A stretch of DNA of 20,440 nt from Croceibacterium_A sp965977975 (GCA_965977975.1 CBHCZH010000052.1:1-20440); one strand, 5' to 3'. Counted from the first letter of the stretch, positions 6,138 through 14,415 are shown. Notes: generated from the letters alone by a model not told the origin. Program-made: numbers and translations.

Positions 6138-7289
6138 GTGGCCCGCGCGCTCTACATCCATTGGCCGTTCTGCCTGAAGAAGTGCCCGTACTGCGATTTC
6201 AATTCGCATGTACGCCAGGGGGTGGACGTGACGCGGTGGCTGGCGGCGCTGATCGCCGACATGCGCCACGAGGCCGAGCTGGCGGCTGGCGAGCCGCTGG
6301 AGTCGGTGTTCTTCGGCGGAGGTACGCCGTCTCTGATGCCGCCGACTCTGGTTGCCGCGCTGCTTGTCGAGGCGGAGCGGCTGTGGGGCTTCGCGCCCGC
6401 CATCGAGATCACGCTCGAGGCCAATCCTTCGTCAGTGGAGGCGGCAAACTTCGCCGCGCTCGCGGCCGCCGGTGTCAACCGCGTATCGCTCGGCCTGCAG
6501 GCGCTCGACGACGAAGCGCTGCGGTTTCTCGGCCGGCTGCACGATGCCGAAGAGGGCTTGGCTGCGCTTCGAACGGCTCAGGAACTGTTCGGCCGCGTCA
6601 GCTTCGACCTGATCTACGCGCGACCCGGCCAGACTCCCGGCCAGTGGAAACGGGAACTGGAACGCGCGCTCGGTTTGGGCACTGGGCATCTGTCGCTTTA
6701 CCAGCTGACCATCGAGCCCAACACCCGTTTCGCCACCGATGTGCGCCAACGCGCGTTCGTGCCGCTTGCCGACGACCCGGCCGCCGATCTGTTCGACCTG
6801 ACTCGCGAGCTCACCGAAGCGGCTGGTCTGCCGGCCTACGAGGTCAGCAACCATGCGCGAGCAGGCGAAGAGAGCCGGCATAACCTGACCTATTGGCGAT
6901 ACCGCGATTACTGCGGCATCGGCCCCGGCGCGCACGGACGGCGCGGGGGGGTGGCGACGCGGCGGCACAGGAAGCCGGAGAACTTTCTCGAAGCGGTCGG
7001 GCGCAACGGCCATGGTCTCGCGGAAGAGCGAGCGCTGACCGCGCGCGAACAGGCGACCGAGGCTCTGCTGATGGGTCTGCGGTTACGCGAGGGAATCGAT
7101 CCGGCTGCCCTGGCGCTGCGTTTCGGCTTGCGCGCGGACGAGTTGATCGGCTCCGATCGGCTCGAATTCCATGAAAGGCTTGGCCTCACTTGGCGCAAGG
7201 GCGACCGGATCGGCGTCACGCCGCGGGGAATGCCGGTCCTCGACGCGCTGCTCGGCGAGCTGGTGCCGGACGCGCTGGCGGCAGCATGA
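6138..7289 (+). CDS. hemW: Radical-SAM haem chaperone HemW
   Basis: Haem-binding radical S-adenosylmethionine protein that delivers haem to respiratory enzymes; often misnamed coproporphyrinogen III oxidase-like. The 383-residue product starts MARALYIHWPFC and carries the cluster motif with Cys12, Cys16 and Cys19 (FCLKKCPYCDF), then FFGGGTPSLM (SAM site) and the HemW-type HNLTYWRYRDYCGIGPGAHG. Its CxxxCxxC spacing without the extra Cys of HemN fits HemW. The start is GTG at 6138 after AAGGGG. The stop overlaps the start of the recombinase gene (ATGA), indicating coupled translation. In many proteobacteria hemW follows rdgB, as here, although a CAP gene has come between them. Confidence 0.95.
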   Translation: MARALYIHWPFCLKKCPYCDFNSHVRQGVDVTRWLAALIADMRHEAELAAGEPLESVFFGGGTPSLMPPTLVAALLVEAERLWGFAPAIEITLEANPSSVEAANFAALAAAGVNRVSLGLQALDDEALRFLGRLHDAEEGLAALRTAQELFGRVSFDLIYARPGQTPGQWKRELERALGLGTGHLSLYQLTIEPNTRFATDVRQRAFVPLADDPAADLFDLTRELTEAAGLPAYEVSNHARAGEESRHNLTYWRYRDYCGIGPGAHGRRGGVATRRHRKPENFLEAVGRNGHGLAEERALTAREQATEALLMGLRLREGIDPAALALRFGLRADELIGSDRLEFHERLGLTWRKGDRIGVTPRGMPVLDALLGELVPDALAAA

Positions 7290-8179
7290 GCCGCGCGGAG
7301 CTCCTCGAGCAATGGGGCCAACACCTCACGACCGGGCGGCGCCGATCGCCGCACACGGTTCGCGCTTACGTCGCAACGGCGGCGCGGCTGCTGGATGAAG
7401 TGCCGGCGGAGAATTGGCCCGCTCTCGCGAGGCTCGATGCATTTGCCTTGCGCAACCAGCTCGCAGCGCGCCGCGCCGATGGCATCGGCAACGTCTCGGC
7501 AGCACGCGAGCTGTCGGCGCTCAAGGCGTTCCTCGGTTTCGCCCGCGAGCAGGCCGGGCATGCGGACCCCGCGCCCCCACGCCTTCGAGGCCCGCGGATC
7601 AAGAAGGGCTTGCCGCGTCCGGTCACGCCCGACGATGCCACCAACCTGGCCGATGCGGTGGAGCTGTCGGCGACTGAGGACTGGATCGGTGCGCGCGACC
7701 GGGCCGTGTTGCTGCTGATGTACGGCGCGGGCCTGCGCATTGCGGAGGCGTTGTCGCTCAAGGGCGGGGACTTGCCCCTGGCCGAAACGCTTATCGTCAC
7801 CGGCAAGGGCGGTAAACAGCGCGTGGTGCCGGTACTGCCGCTGGTTCGCTCCGCGGTAGCGGATTATGCCGCGCGCTGCCCATGGCCGCTTGCCGGGCCC
7901 GAGCCGCTGTTTCGCGGCGCAAAGGGCGGCCCGCTCGGTCAGGGCATGGTGCAGAAGGCGATGGCGCGTGCGCGCATCGCGCTCGGCCTGCCCGCCACCG
8001 CTACGCCGCACGCGCTGCGGCATAGCTTCGCTACTCACCTGCTCGGCGCGGGGGCGGACTTGCGCAGCCTGCAGGAGCTGCTCGGCCACGCCAGCCTCGG
8101 CTCGACGCAGATCTACACCAAGGTGGACGCGGCGACACTGCTTGAGACCTACCGGGCGGCGCACCCACGCGAGCGCTAA
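7286..8179 (+). CDS. xerC: Tyrosine recombinase XerC/XerD
   Basis: Site-specific recombinase that, as a XerC-XerD pair with FtsK, resolves chromosome dimers at dif. The 297 residues have the N-terminal core-binding domain (SPHTVRAYVATAARLL, about 21-36) and the catalytic domain. All catalytic residues are present: Arg151 (GAGLRIAEAL), Lys174 (TGKGGKQR), His242 and Arg245 (HALRHSFATH), His268 (LLGHASLGST) and Tyr277 (QIYTKV). Length, the conserved C-terminal segment and coupling to hemW mark it as a housekeeping Xer, not a phage integrase. I cannot tell XerC from XerD by eye; the symbol is the more likely choice. The ATG overlaps the hemW stop. The end overlaps the dedA stop by 4 nt. Confidence 0.88.
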   Translation: MSRAELLEQWGQHLTTGRRRSPHTVRAYVATAARLLDEVPAENWPALARLDAFALRNQLAARRADGIGNVSAARELSALKAFLGFAREQAGHADPAPPRLRGPRIKKGLPRPVTPDDATNLADAVELSATEDWIGARDRAVLLLMYGAGLRIAEALSLKGGDLPLAETLIVTGKGGKQRVVPVLPLVRSAVADYAARCPWPLAGPEPLFRGAKGGPLGQGMVQKAMARARIALGLPATATPHALRHSFATHLLGAGADLRSLQELLGHASLGSTQIYTKVDAATLLETYRAAHPRER

Positions 8180-8781
8180 CGCTCGGCGCGAGGCTTCCAG
8201 GTGAGCACGCGCCAGACGTAAGCGACGATCGCGAGGCCCAACGCGCCGAGCACGATCCAGGCCAGCACGTCCTGCGACTGCTCGAAGTATTGCCCGAGCC
8301 ACTGCCCTCCCATGATCAGCAGCACGTTCCAGATCCCCGCGCCGACGAACGTGAACAGCAGGAATTTCCACGCCTTCATATGGCTGAGGCCGGCAGGTAG
8401 CGAGATCATCGTGCGCAGGAACGGCGAGAAGCGCAGCACCAGCACGACCCATTGGCCGTGGCTCTGAAAGAACCGCGTAGCGTTCTCGACGTCCTCCCAT
8501 TCGAGCGTCAGCCAGCGGCCGTGGCGATCGACGAGCGGAGCGAGGCGGCGATAGCTCCATTTGTCGCCGATCCAGAACCACACGTAGTTGCCGGCCGTCG
8601 AGCCGATGGTGCCGACCGCGAGCAGCGGCCAGAACTCCATCTCCCCGCGCGCCACCAGGACGCCGCCGATGCCCATGATCACTTCCGAAGGGATCGGCGG
8701 GAACACGTTCTCGATCGCCATCAGGAGGGCGATCCCCAGGTACCCGCCGCGGGCGATCGCATCGATGATGAATTCATGCAT
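8176..8781 (-). CDS. DedA-family inner-membrane protein
   Basis: 201-residue polytopic protein of the DedA/SNARE-associated superfamily, whose members include undecaprenyl-phosphate and phospholipid flippases that depend on proton motive force. Seen in order: GYLGIALLMAIENVFPPIPSE with the family's Glu and Pro-rich re-entrant loop (about 13-33), a second hydrophobic region (WPLLAVGTIGSTAGNYVWFW), the motif RFSPFLRTMISLPAGLSHM with both conserved Arg residues, and C-terminal helices (FLLFTFVGAGIWNVLLIMGG and a final one ending KPRAER). No strong ribosome-binding site precedes the ATG at 8781. Convergent with the recombinase gene, overlapping its stop by 4 nt. Substrate cannot be told from sequence. 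Confidence 0.93.
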   Translation of the reverse strand: MHEFIIDAIARGGYLGIALLMAIENVFPPIPSEVIMGIGGVLVARGEMEFWPLLAVGTIGSTAGNYVWFWIGDKWSYRRLAPLVDRHGRWLTLEWEDVENATRFFQSHGQWVVLVLRFSPFLRTMISLPAGLSHMKAWKFLLFTFVGAGIWNVLLIMGGQWLGQYFEQSQDVLAWIVLGALGLAIVAYVWRVLTWKPRAER

Positions 8782-8829
8782 GGGAGGCTAAACGGCTCAG
8801 TATCGATTGAGGTTCGGTGGCAGCACTTC

Positions 8830-8964
8830 CGTCATCCTGAACTTGTTTCAGGATTCATCTCGCCTGTCGCGCTGAGCCCACCGATTTCGGCGCGATCACC
8901 GCGTTTTGACCGCATCACTCGGGAGAGACCGCCAAATGGACCCTGAACCGAGTACAGGGTGACG
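8830..8964. repeat. Paired inverted repeat, REP/MITE-like intergenic element
   Basis: Two 29-nt arms, 8830-8858 and 8936-8964, are inverted copies of each other with about 23 of 29 positions matching by hand alignment. Each arm is itself a small hairpin: the left has TCCTGAA and TTCAGGA around a 5-nt loop, the right has the related CCCTG and CAGGG. Both arms begin, read outward, with the CGTCA end. A 77-nt spacer separates them. It fills most of the 212-nt gap between dedA and gshB, and nothing else is recognised there. The CCTGAACTTGTTTCAGG core is a form I recall as frequent between genes in Sphingomonadales. No transposase is present, so this would be a non-autonomous element. Confidence 0.65.
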
Positions 8965-8993
8965 AGATTGAGTTAGAGGGTGAGGAGATTGGA

Positions 8994-9950
8994 TTAGGAC
9001 GCCGCCAACCTCCCCTCGATCGCATCCCAGATGCGCGCCGCAGTGTCGGTGCCGTTGAAGGCGTCGATCGAGACGATCCCGGTCGGGCTGGTGACATTGA
9101 TCTCCGTCAGCCATCGTCCGCCGATCACATCGATGCCGACGAACACCAGGCCGCGTTTCTTCAGCTCCGGGCCCATAGCAGCGCAAATCTCCTCCTCGCG
9201 GGGAGTGAGCGTCGTCGCCTCGGCATAGCCGCCTCGCGCCAGGTTCGAGCGGAACTCGCCGTGGCCGGGCTTGCGATTGATCGCTCCGGCAAACTCGCCG
9301 TCGACGAGCACGATGCGCTTGTCGCCCTCGGCAACTTCGGGGAGGAAGGGCTGCACCATGAACGGCTCGGGCCAGACCTGGCCGAACAACTCGGTGATCG
9401 CGGAAAGATTGGTGCCGTCGGCCTCGACCCGCATGATCGCCTTGCCGCCATTGCCATGCAGCGGCTTGACCACGACCGCGCCGTGCCTCTGCTGGAACGC
9501 ACGCACGTCTTCGATGCGGCGCGCGATCAGCGTCGGGGGCATGAAACGCGCATAATCGAGAACGAACATCTTCTCGGGCGCGTTGATCACGCTCTTCGGA
9601 TCGTTGACGACCAGCGTCGTGTCCTGGAGCCGGTCGAGCAACAGCGCCGCACTGATGTAGCCGAGGTCGAACGGCGGGTCCTGGCGCATCAGGACGACGT
9701 CGATGTCGCTCGCGAGATCGATCCTCGCCTCGTCGCCTTCGAACCCGTAATGCTCGCCCTCGACGCGTTGCACGCGCACCGGCCTCGCCCAGGCGGTGAT
9801 GCGGCCGTTCTCCCACGCGAGCGAACGCACGTCGTAATGCCACAGCCGGTGCCCGCGCGCCTGTGCCGAGAGCATCAGCGCGAAACTCGAATCCCCCGCG
9901 ATGTTGATGCTGTCGAGCGGATCCATCTGGACCGCGACGCGCAAGGTCAT
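8994..9950 (-). CDS. gshB: Glutathione synthetase
   Basis: ATP-grasp ligase that joins gamma-glutamylcysteine and glycine to give glutathione. The 318-residue product is the expected size. It starts MTLRVAVQMDPLDSINI, the GshB N-terminus, and contains DVVLMRQDPPFDLGYI, NDPKSVINAPEKMFVLDY, the ATP-grasp loop KPLHGNGGKAIMRV and a C-terminal EINVTSPTGIVSIDAF with the metal-binding Glu and Asn. The ATG at 9950 follows AGGGGGAT and matches the family start; upstream extension to 10145 overlaps yraN. Last gene of rsmI-yraN-gshB (11 nt after yraN). The gene for the first step, gshA, is not here. The LigF-like transferase at the right edge would be a user of its product. Confidence 0.96.
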   Translation of the reverse strand: MTLRVAVQMDPLDSINIAGDSSFALMLSAQARGHRLWHYDVRSLAWENGRITAWARPVRVQRVEGEHYGFEGDEARIDLASDIDVVLMRQDPPFDLGYISAALLLDRLQDTTLVVNDPKSVINAPEKMFVLDYARFMPPTLIARRIEDVRAFQQRHGAVVVKPLHGNGGKAIMRVEADGTNLSAITELFGQVWPEPFMVQPFLPEVAEGDKRIVLVDGEFAGAINRKPGHGEFRSNLARGGYAEATTLTPREEEICAAMGPELKKRGLVFVGIDVIGGRWLTEINVTSPTGIVSIDAFNGTDTAARIWDAIEGRLAAS

Positions 9951-9961
9951 TGAAATCCCCC

Positions 9962-10312
9962 TCAGGGCTGCCAGGCGTTGACGATGTGGCGCGGCCAGCG
10001 GCCCGGCGCAAGGAGCAGCACGTCGATGCGGATCGTGTCCTCTGGCCGGGAATGGCGATGTGCGACCGCCTCGACCGCCGCCGCGACCCGGCGCAAACGG
10101 TGGGTATCGATAGCGGTATCGAGCTCGTCGCCGCTCGTGCGCCACTTGACCTCGACGAAAGCCACGGTGCTACCGCGCCGGACGATGAGATCGATCTCGC
10201 CGCGGGAAGTCTTCACCCGCCGGGCGATGACGCGCCAACCCTGCAGCCGGAGCCACAGCGCCGCCCAGCCTTCGCCCCTGCGGCCGCGCCTTTCCGCGAT
10301 CTCCCGCTTCAC
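9962..10312 (-). CDS. yraN: YraN/UPF0102 family nuclease-like protein
   Basis: 116-residue protein of the UPF0102 family, which has a restriction-endonuclease-like fold but no established function. The motif set is intact: GEGWAALWLRLQGWRVIARR near the N-terminus, then SRGEIDLIVRRGSTVAFVEVK, where the E-x-D and E-x-K residues form the putative PD-(D/E)XK metal site, and later the basic helix THRLRRVAAAVEAVA. The start is GTG at 10312, overlapping the rsmI stop by 4 nt (GTGA). Location beside rsmI and near an LpoA-type gene matches the arrangement in other proteobacteria, including E. coli. Confidence 0.93.
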   Translation of the reverse strand: MKREIAERRGRRGEGWAALWLRLQGWRVIARRVKTSRGEIDLIVRRGSTVAFVEVKWRTSGDELDTAIDTHRLRRVAAAVEAVAHRHSRPEDTIRIDVLLLAPGRWPRHIVNAWQP

Positions 10313-11169
10313 TCGCTTGCCGGCCTTGGCCGAAGCTCCAGCGCGCGGGCGTAAAGCGTCTTGCGGTCGAGGCCGGTAGCCTTCGCGACCTGCGCCGCGG
10401 CCTGCGACGGCTTCTCGGTCACCAATGCCGCTCGCAACAGCGCATCCGCGTCGGCTGGGCTCGTAGCTTCCTCGGGCGGTGGACCGACCAGCAATACGAT
10501 CTCACCCTTGGGTGGATGCGCCTGGTAGTGGGCGGCCAATTCTTCGGCGCTACCGGTGCGGCATTCCTCGTACAGCTTGGTCAGCTCGCGCGCGACGGCC
10601 ACTTCGCGGCGGGGCAGTATCTCTCCGACGGCCTCGAGCGACCTGATCAAGCGCGGGGCGGTTTCGAAGAACACCAGGGTCGCCCGGACGTCAGTCAGTC
10701 CGGCGAGCGTTTCAGCGCGAGCCTTGTCCTTGCCCGGCAGGAACCCCGCAAACAGGAAGCGGTCGCTCGGCAGACCCGACAACGTCAGAGCCACGATCGG
10801 CGCGCTCGGGCCTGGCAGGCTGGTGACCGCAATTCCGGCCGCCTTCGCCTCGCGCACCAACTTGTAGCCTGGATCAGACACCAGCGGAGTCCCCGCGTCG
10901 CTAACCAGCGCCACGGCCCTCCCCCGCATCGCGTCGAGCAGCCGCGCCCGGTCGTCCGCCGCGCTGTGATCGTCGTAACGCCACAGCGGCCTGGAAATGC
11001 CGAGATGCGTCAGCAGCTTGCCCGTGACCCGCGTGTCCTCGCACGCCACCGCGTCGCAGCGCGCCAGCACCTCCACCGATCGCCGCGAAACGTCGCCGAG
11101 GTTGCCTATCGGGGTTGCGACAATATAGAGGCCGGGTGGAAGAGGATCGGGTCTGTTGGCGTCGCTCAC
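10309..11169 (-). CDS. rsmI: 16S rRNA (cytidine1402-2'-O)-methyltransferase RsmI
   Basis: SAM-dependent enzyme that 2'-O-methylates C1402 in the ribosomal decoding centre. The 286 residues show GLYIVATPIGNLGDVSRRSV, CDAVACEDTRVTGKLL, VALVSDAGTPLVSDPGYKLV and TSLPGPSAPIVALTLSGL, all characteristic of the tetrapyrrole-methylase fold of RsmI, and the C-terminal helix-turn-helix-like tail (AQVAKATGLDRKTLYARAL). The GTG at 11169 is chosen because it gives a short N-terminus just before the first strand; a TTG at 11205 would add 12 residues. No clear ribosome-binding site precedes it. First gene of the rsmI-yraN-gshB operon and divergent from the LpoA-like gene, with only 38 nt between starts. Confidence 0.95.
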   Translation of the reverse strand: MSDANRPDPLPPGLYIVATPIGNLGDVSRRSVEVLARCDAVACEDTRVTGKLLTHLGISRPLWRYDDHSAADDRARLLDAMRGRAVALVSDAGTPLVSDPGYKLVREAKAAGIAVTSLPGPSAPIVALTLSGLPSDRFLFAGFLPGKDKARAETLAGLTDVRATLVFFETAPRLIRSLEAVGEILPRREVAVARELTKLYEECRTGSAEELAAHYQAHPPKGEIVLLVGPPPEEATSPADADALLRAALVTEKPSQAAAQVAKATGLDRKTLYARALELRPRPASE

Positions 11170-11207
11170 GCGGCGCTTGTGGCCCACATCATGAGGAAGC
11201 CGCAAGC

Positions 11208-12359
11208 ATGTTGGCCATTAACAGGCGCGCGATAGCCGTCGGACTGCTCACGCTCGCGCTCGCTGCCTGTAAGATGGTGCCCGACGACGGGCGACCGCGC
11301 CCAGGGCCAACCCCGACGCCGACGCCGGGCCCGATCGAGGACGTGCTCCCGACAGACACCGCCCGTCACCGCGTCGCGCTGCTGGTGCCGCTTTCGGGCG
11401 AGAACGCCGCGGTCGGCCGCTCGATCGCCAACGCCACCACGATGGCGCTGCTCGACACCAATGCCGAGAATCTTCGCATTACCACATACGACACCGCGAC
11501 CGGCGCCGGGTCTGCCGCCGCGCGCGCGATCGCCGACGGCAACAAGCTGATCCTCGGGCCGCTGGTGCGCGAGGACGTGGCACCGGTCCTGTCCCGCGCG
11601 CGGCCCGCCGACGTGCCGCTGGTGACCTTTTCCAACGACACCTCGGTTGCCGCCGCGGACGTGTTCGTGATGGGGCATGTGCCCGAGCAGTCGATCGTCC
11701 GCACCGTAGCTTACGCATCGCAGCGCGGCGCGCGGCGGTTCGCGGCGCTGGTCTCCAACAGCGATTATGGCCGGCGTGCCGGCGATGCGCTGTCGCTGGC
11801 TGTTGCCGGGGTGGGCGGCACCCTAGTGGCGAACGAGCGCTACGACCGCAGCAATACCTCGATCATCAGCGCCGCCGAACGCCTGAAGGCGCGCGGCGGC
11901 TACGATGCGGTGCTGATCGCGGAAGGCTCGCGGCTCTCGGCCATGGCGGCCGGGACGCTCAAGGAAGGCGGCGTGCAGGTCGCGATCCTCGGCACCGAGC
12001 TGTGGAACGGTGAGACATCGCTGGCGAACTCGGGGGCGATGCGCGGAGCCTGGTTCTCGACCGTTTCGGACCAGCGCTACCGCCAGTTCGTCACTAGCTA
12101 TCAATCGCGCTTCGGCGAGGAGCCGTACCGGATCGCCACGCTCGGCTACGACGCCGTGCTGCTGGCGCTGCGGATCGCGCGCGAATGGCAGCCCGGGCGC
12201 GATTTCCCGACCGGACGGATGCTGGCGGCGGATGGCTTCCTCGGCCTCGACGGCCCGTTCCGTTTCCTCAGCAACGGCGTCGGCGAGCGGGCGATGGAAG
12301 TGCGCCAGATCGGTAACGGCGCGGTCACGGTGGTCGATCCGGCGCCAACCCGGTTCTGA
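11208..12359 (+). CDS. LpoA-like penicillin-binding-protein activator lipoprotein
   Basis: 383-residue lipoprotein of the periplasmic-binding-protein type I fold (LppC/LpoA family); E. coli LpoA is an outer-membrane lipoprotein that activates PBP1A from outside the peptidoglycan. The signal peptide MLAINRRAIAVGLLTLAL ends in a clear lipobox LAAC (Cys near 21). A Pro- and Thr-rich linker (PGPTPTPTPGP) follows, then the domain beginning RHRVALLVPLSGENAAVGRS, with LILGPLVREDVAPVL and FSNDTSVAAADVFVMG. It lacks the N-terminal TPR domain of E. coli LpoA, so only the C-terminal module is present. The ATG at 11208 is the only start that gives a normal signal peptide. Divergence from rsmI parallels the E. 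coli locus. The binding partner is inferred. Confidence 0.85.
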   Translation: MLAINRRAIAVGLLTLALAACKMVPDDGRPRPGPTPTPTPGPIEDVLPTDTARHRVALLVPLSGENAAVGRSIANATTMALLDTNAENLRITTYDTATGAGSAAARAIADGNKLILGPLVREDVAPVLSRARPADVPLVTFSNDTSVAAADVFVMGHVPEQSIVRTVAYASQRGARRFAALVSNSDYGRRAGDALSLAVAGVGGTLVANERYDRSNTSIISAAERLKARGGYDAVLIAEGSRLSAMAAGTLKEGGVQVAILGTELWNGETSLANSGAMRGAWFSTVSDQRYRQFVTSYQSRFGEEPYRIATLGYDAVLLALRIAREWQPGRDFPTGRMLAADGFLGLDGPFRFLSNGVGERAMEVRQIGNGAVTVVDPAPTRF

Positions 12360-12387
12360 GCGCAGCGGATAACCTCGCTCGCCATCC

Positions 12388-12416
12388 TTGAACCCTTGCG
12401 AATCCGCGCCTTATAG
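12388..12416 (+). promoter_or_regulatory. Candidate parE promoter, possibly leaderless
   Basis: TTGAAC (12388-12393) and TTATAG (12411-12416) are 17 nt apart in the 64-nt gap between the LpoA-like gene and parE. Only 7 nt lie between the -10 box and the A of the parE ATG at 12424, so transcription would start at or just before the initiation codon. No purine-rich ribosome-binding site is visible apart from GCGGG. The boxes are moderate matches to the consensus. Confidence 0.4.
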
Positions 12417-12423
12417 CGGGTCC

Positions 12424-14415
12424 ATGTCCGAAGACCTGTTCGATCAGTTGCCCGCCGGCGGCGGCGATTACGATGCTTCCGCAATCGAGGTGCTGGAGGG
12501 GCTCGAACCTGTTCGGCGCCGCCCCGGCATGTATATCGGCGGCATCGACGAGCGCGCGCTGCACCACCTTGCCGCCGAAGTGCTCGACAACGCGATGGAC
12601 GAAGCGGTCGCCGGCCATGCGACGCGAATCGAGGTCACGCTGGAGCCGGGCCCCGACGGCAGCGCGGGACGGCTGACGATCACCGACAACGGCCGCGGCA
12701 TGCCGGTCGACGAGCATCCCAAGTTTCCAGGCAAGTCGTCGCTCGAGGTGATTCTCACCACGCTTCATTCAGGCGGCAAGTTTTCGGGAAAAGCCTACGC
12801 CACCAGCGGCGGTCTCCACGGCGTCGGCGTCAGCGTGGTCAACGCGCTGTCTGAGCACGTGCGGGTCGAGGTCGCCCGCAACAAGGAAGTTTACGCGCAG
12901 GAATTCTCGCGCGGTCACCCGACCGGCCCGCTCAAGCGCGTTGGCAGCACGCCCAACCGGCGCGGCACCACGGTGTCGTTTGTGCCCGATCCCGAGATCT
13001 TCGGCGAGCGTCAGTTCAAGCCGGGCCGGCTGTTCAAGCTCACCCGCTCGAAGGCTTACCTCTTCGCCGGGGTGGAGATCCGCTGGACCTGCGCACCGGA
13101 GCTTGCTGGCGACGGAGTGCCCGAGGAAGCGGTGTTCCAGTTCCCGGGCGGCCTTGCCGACCACTTGGCCGAACAGGTCGGCGATCGCGAATGCGTCACC
13201 AGCCAGTTCTTCACCGGGCGGCAGGATTTCCCGGAGGAGCAGGGCCGCGTCGAGTGGGCGGTCGCCTGGCCGCTGTGGTCCGATGGAGCCTATTCCTGGT
13301 ATTGCAACACGGTGCCCACGCCCGACGGAGGCACCCACGAGCAAGGGATGCGTGCCGCGCTCGCCAAAGGCATCCGCGCGTTCGGCGAACTGGTCGGGCA
13401 AAAGAAGGCCAAGGACATCACCGCCGACGACATCGTCACCGGCAGCGAGATCATGCTCTCGGTGTTCATCCGCGATCCGCAGTTTCAAAGCCAGACCAAA
13501 GACCGGCTGACTTCGCCCGAGGCGGCGCGCCTGGTCGAGAACGCCGTGCGCGATCACTTCGACCACTTCCTTGCCGACAACATGGAGCGCGGCCGGGCGC
13601 TGCTGGGTGCCGTCATGGAGCGGATGGACGAACGTCTGCGCCGCAAGGCCGAGCGCGAGATCAAGCGCAAGACCGCCACCAACGCGCGCAAGCTGCGCCT
13701 GCCCGGCAAGCTCACCGACTGCTCCGGCGAAGGCGATGCCGAAACCGAGCTGTTCATCGTCGAAGGCGACAGCGCGGGCGGCAGCGCCAAGTACGCGCGT
13801 GACCGCAAGACCCAGGCGATCCTGCCGATCCGCGGCAAGATCCTCAATGTCGCCAGCGCCAGCAACGACAAGATCCGCGCCAATGCGGAGATCGCCGACC
13901 TGATCCTCGCGCTCGGCTGCGGCAGCCGCAAGGATTTCGACCCGGACGCGCTGCGCTACGACCGGATCGTGATCATGACCGACGCCGACGTCGACGGCGC
14001 GCATATCGCCACGCTGCTGATGACGTTCTTCTTCCAGGAAATGCCCGAGCTGGTCCGCCGCGGGCACTTGTTCCTCGCCCAGCCCCCGCTCTATCGCCTG
14101 ACCGCCGGGAAGGAGAGCCGATACGCCAAGGACGACGCGCACCGCACCCAACTGGAGGAGACGGTGTTCAAGGGCAGGAAAGTCGAGGTCAGCCGGTTCA
14201 AGGGCCTTGGCGAGATGAATCCGCAGCAGCTGCGCGAGACGACGATGAGCCCCGAGAGCCGCTCCCTCGTCCGCATCACCCTGCCGGAGCACCATGAACA
14301 GCGTTACGCCGTTTCCGAACTCGTCGACCAGCTCATGGGTCGCAACCCCGAGCACCGCTTCAACTTCATCCAGAACCGCGCGGGCGAGGTCGATCGAGAG
14401 ATGATCGACGCGTGA
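12424..14415 (+). CDS. parE: DNA topoisomerase IV subunit B
   Basis: ATPase subunit of topoisomerase IV, which with ParC unlinks daughter chromosomes. The 663-residue length fits ParE rather than the longer GyrB. The N-terminal GHKL ATPase has LEPVRRRPGMYIGG, EVLDNAMDEA with the metal-binding Asn, DNGRGMPVD and GGLHGVGVSVVNALS. The transducer domain follows. The TOPRIM domain has LFIVEGDSAGGSAKYARD and IMTDADVDGAHIATLL, with acidic metal ligands, and the C-terminus has SRFKGLGEMNPQQLRETTM. The ATG at 12424 gives the typical short acidic leader MSEDLFDQLPAG; a GTG at 12388 would extend it without a ribosome-binding site. The stop lies 3 nt from the convergent 72-residue gene. parC is not in the window. 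Confidence 0.96.
   Translation: MSEDLFDQLPAGGGDYDASAIEVLEGLEPVRRRPGMYIGGIDERALHHLAAEVLDNAMDEAVAGHATRIEVTLEPGPDGSAGRLTITDNGRGMPVDEHPKFPGKSSLEVILTTLHSGGKFSGKAYATSGGLHGVGVSVVNALSEHVRVEVARNKEVYAQEFSRGHPTGPLKRVGSTPNRRGTTVSFVPDPEIFGERQFKPGRLFKLTRSKAYLFAGVEIRWTCAPELAGDGVPEEAVFQFPGGLADHLAEQVGDRECVTSQFFTGRQDFPEEQGRVEWAVAWPLWSDGAYSWYCNTVPTPDGGTHEQGMRAALAKGIRAFGELVGQKKAKDITADDIVTGSEIMLSVFIRDPQFQSQTKDRLTSPEAARLVENAVRDHFDHFLADNMERGRALLGAVMERMDERLRRKAEREIKRKTATNARKLRLPGKLTDCSGEGDAETELFIVEGDSAGGSAKYARDRKTQAILPIRGKILNVASASNDKIRANAEIADLILALGCGSRKDFDPDALRYDRIVIMTDADVDGAHIATLLMTFFFQEMPELVRRGHLFLAQPPLYRLTAGKESRYAKDDAHRTQLEETVFKGRKVEVSRFKGLGEMNPQQLRETTMSPESRSLVRITLPEHHEQRYAVSELVDQLMGRNPEHRFNFIQNRAGEVDREMIDA

Noticed and set aside
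7286..8179. Phage or island integrase
   Set aside because: The recombinase has housekeeping Xer length, is translationally coupled to hemW, and has no tRNA, direct repeats or cargo genes beside it.
6908..8581. A 557-codon open frame on the minus strand across hemW and the recombinase gene
   Set aside because: Its product is Arg-rich, low in recognisable motifs and lies antisense to two well-supported enzymes; a frame kept open by high GC content.
12769..14355. A 528-codon open frame antisense to parE
   Set aside because: Exact antisense of conserved ParE domains, with the Leu/Gly/Ala/Arg composition of a shadow frame and no ribosome-binding site.
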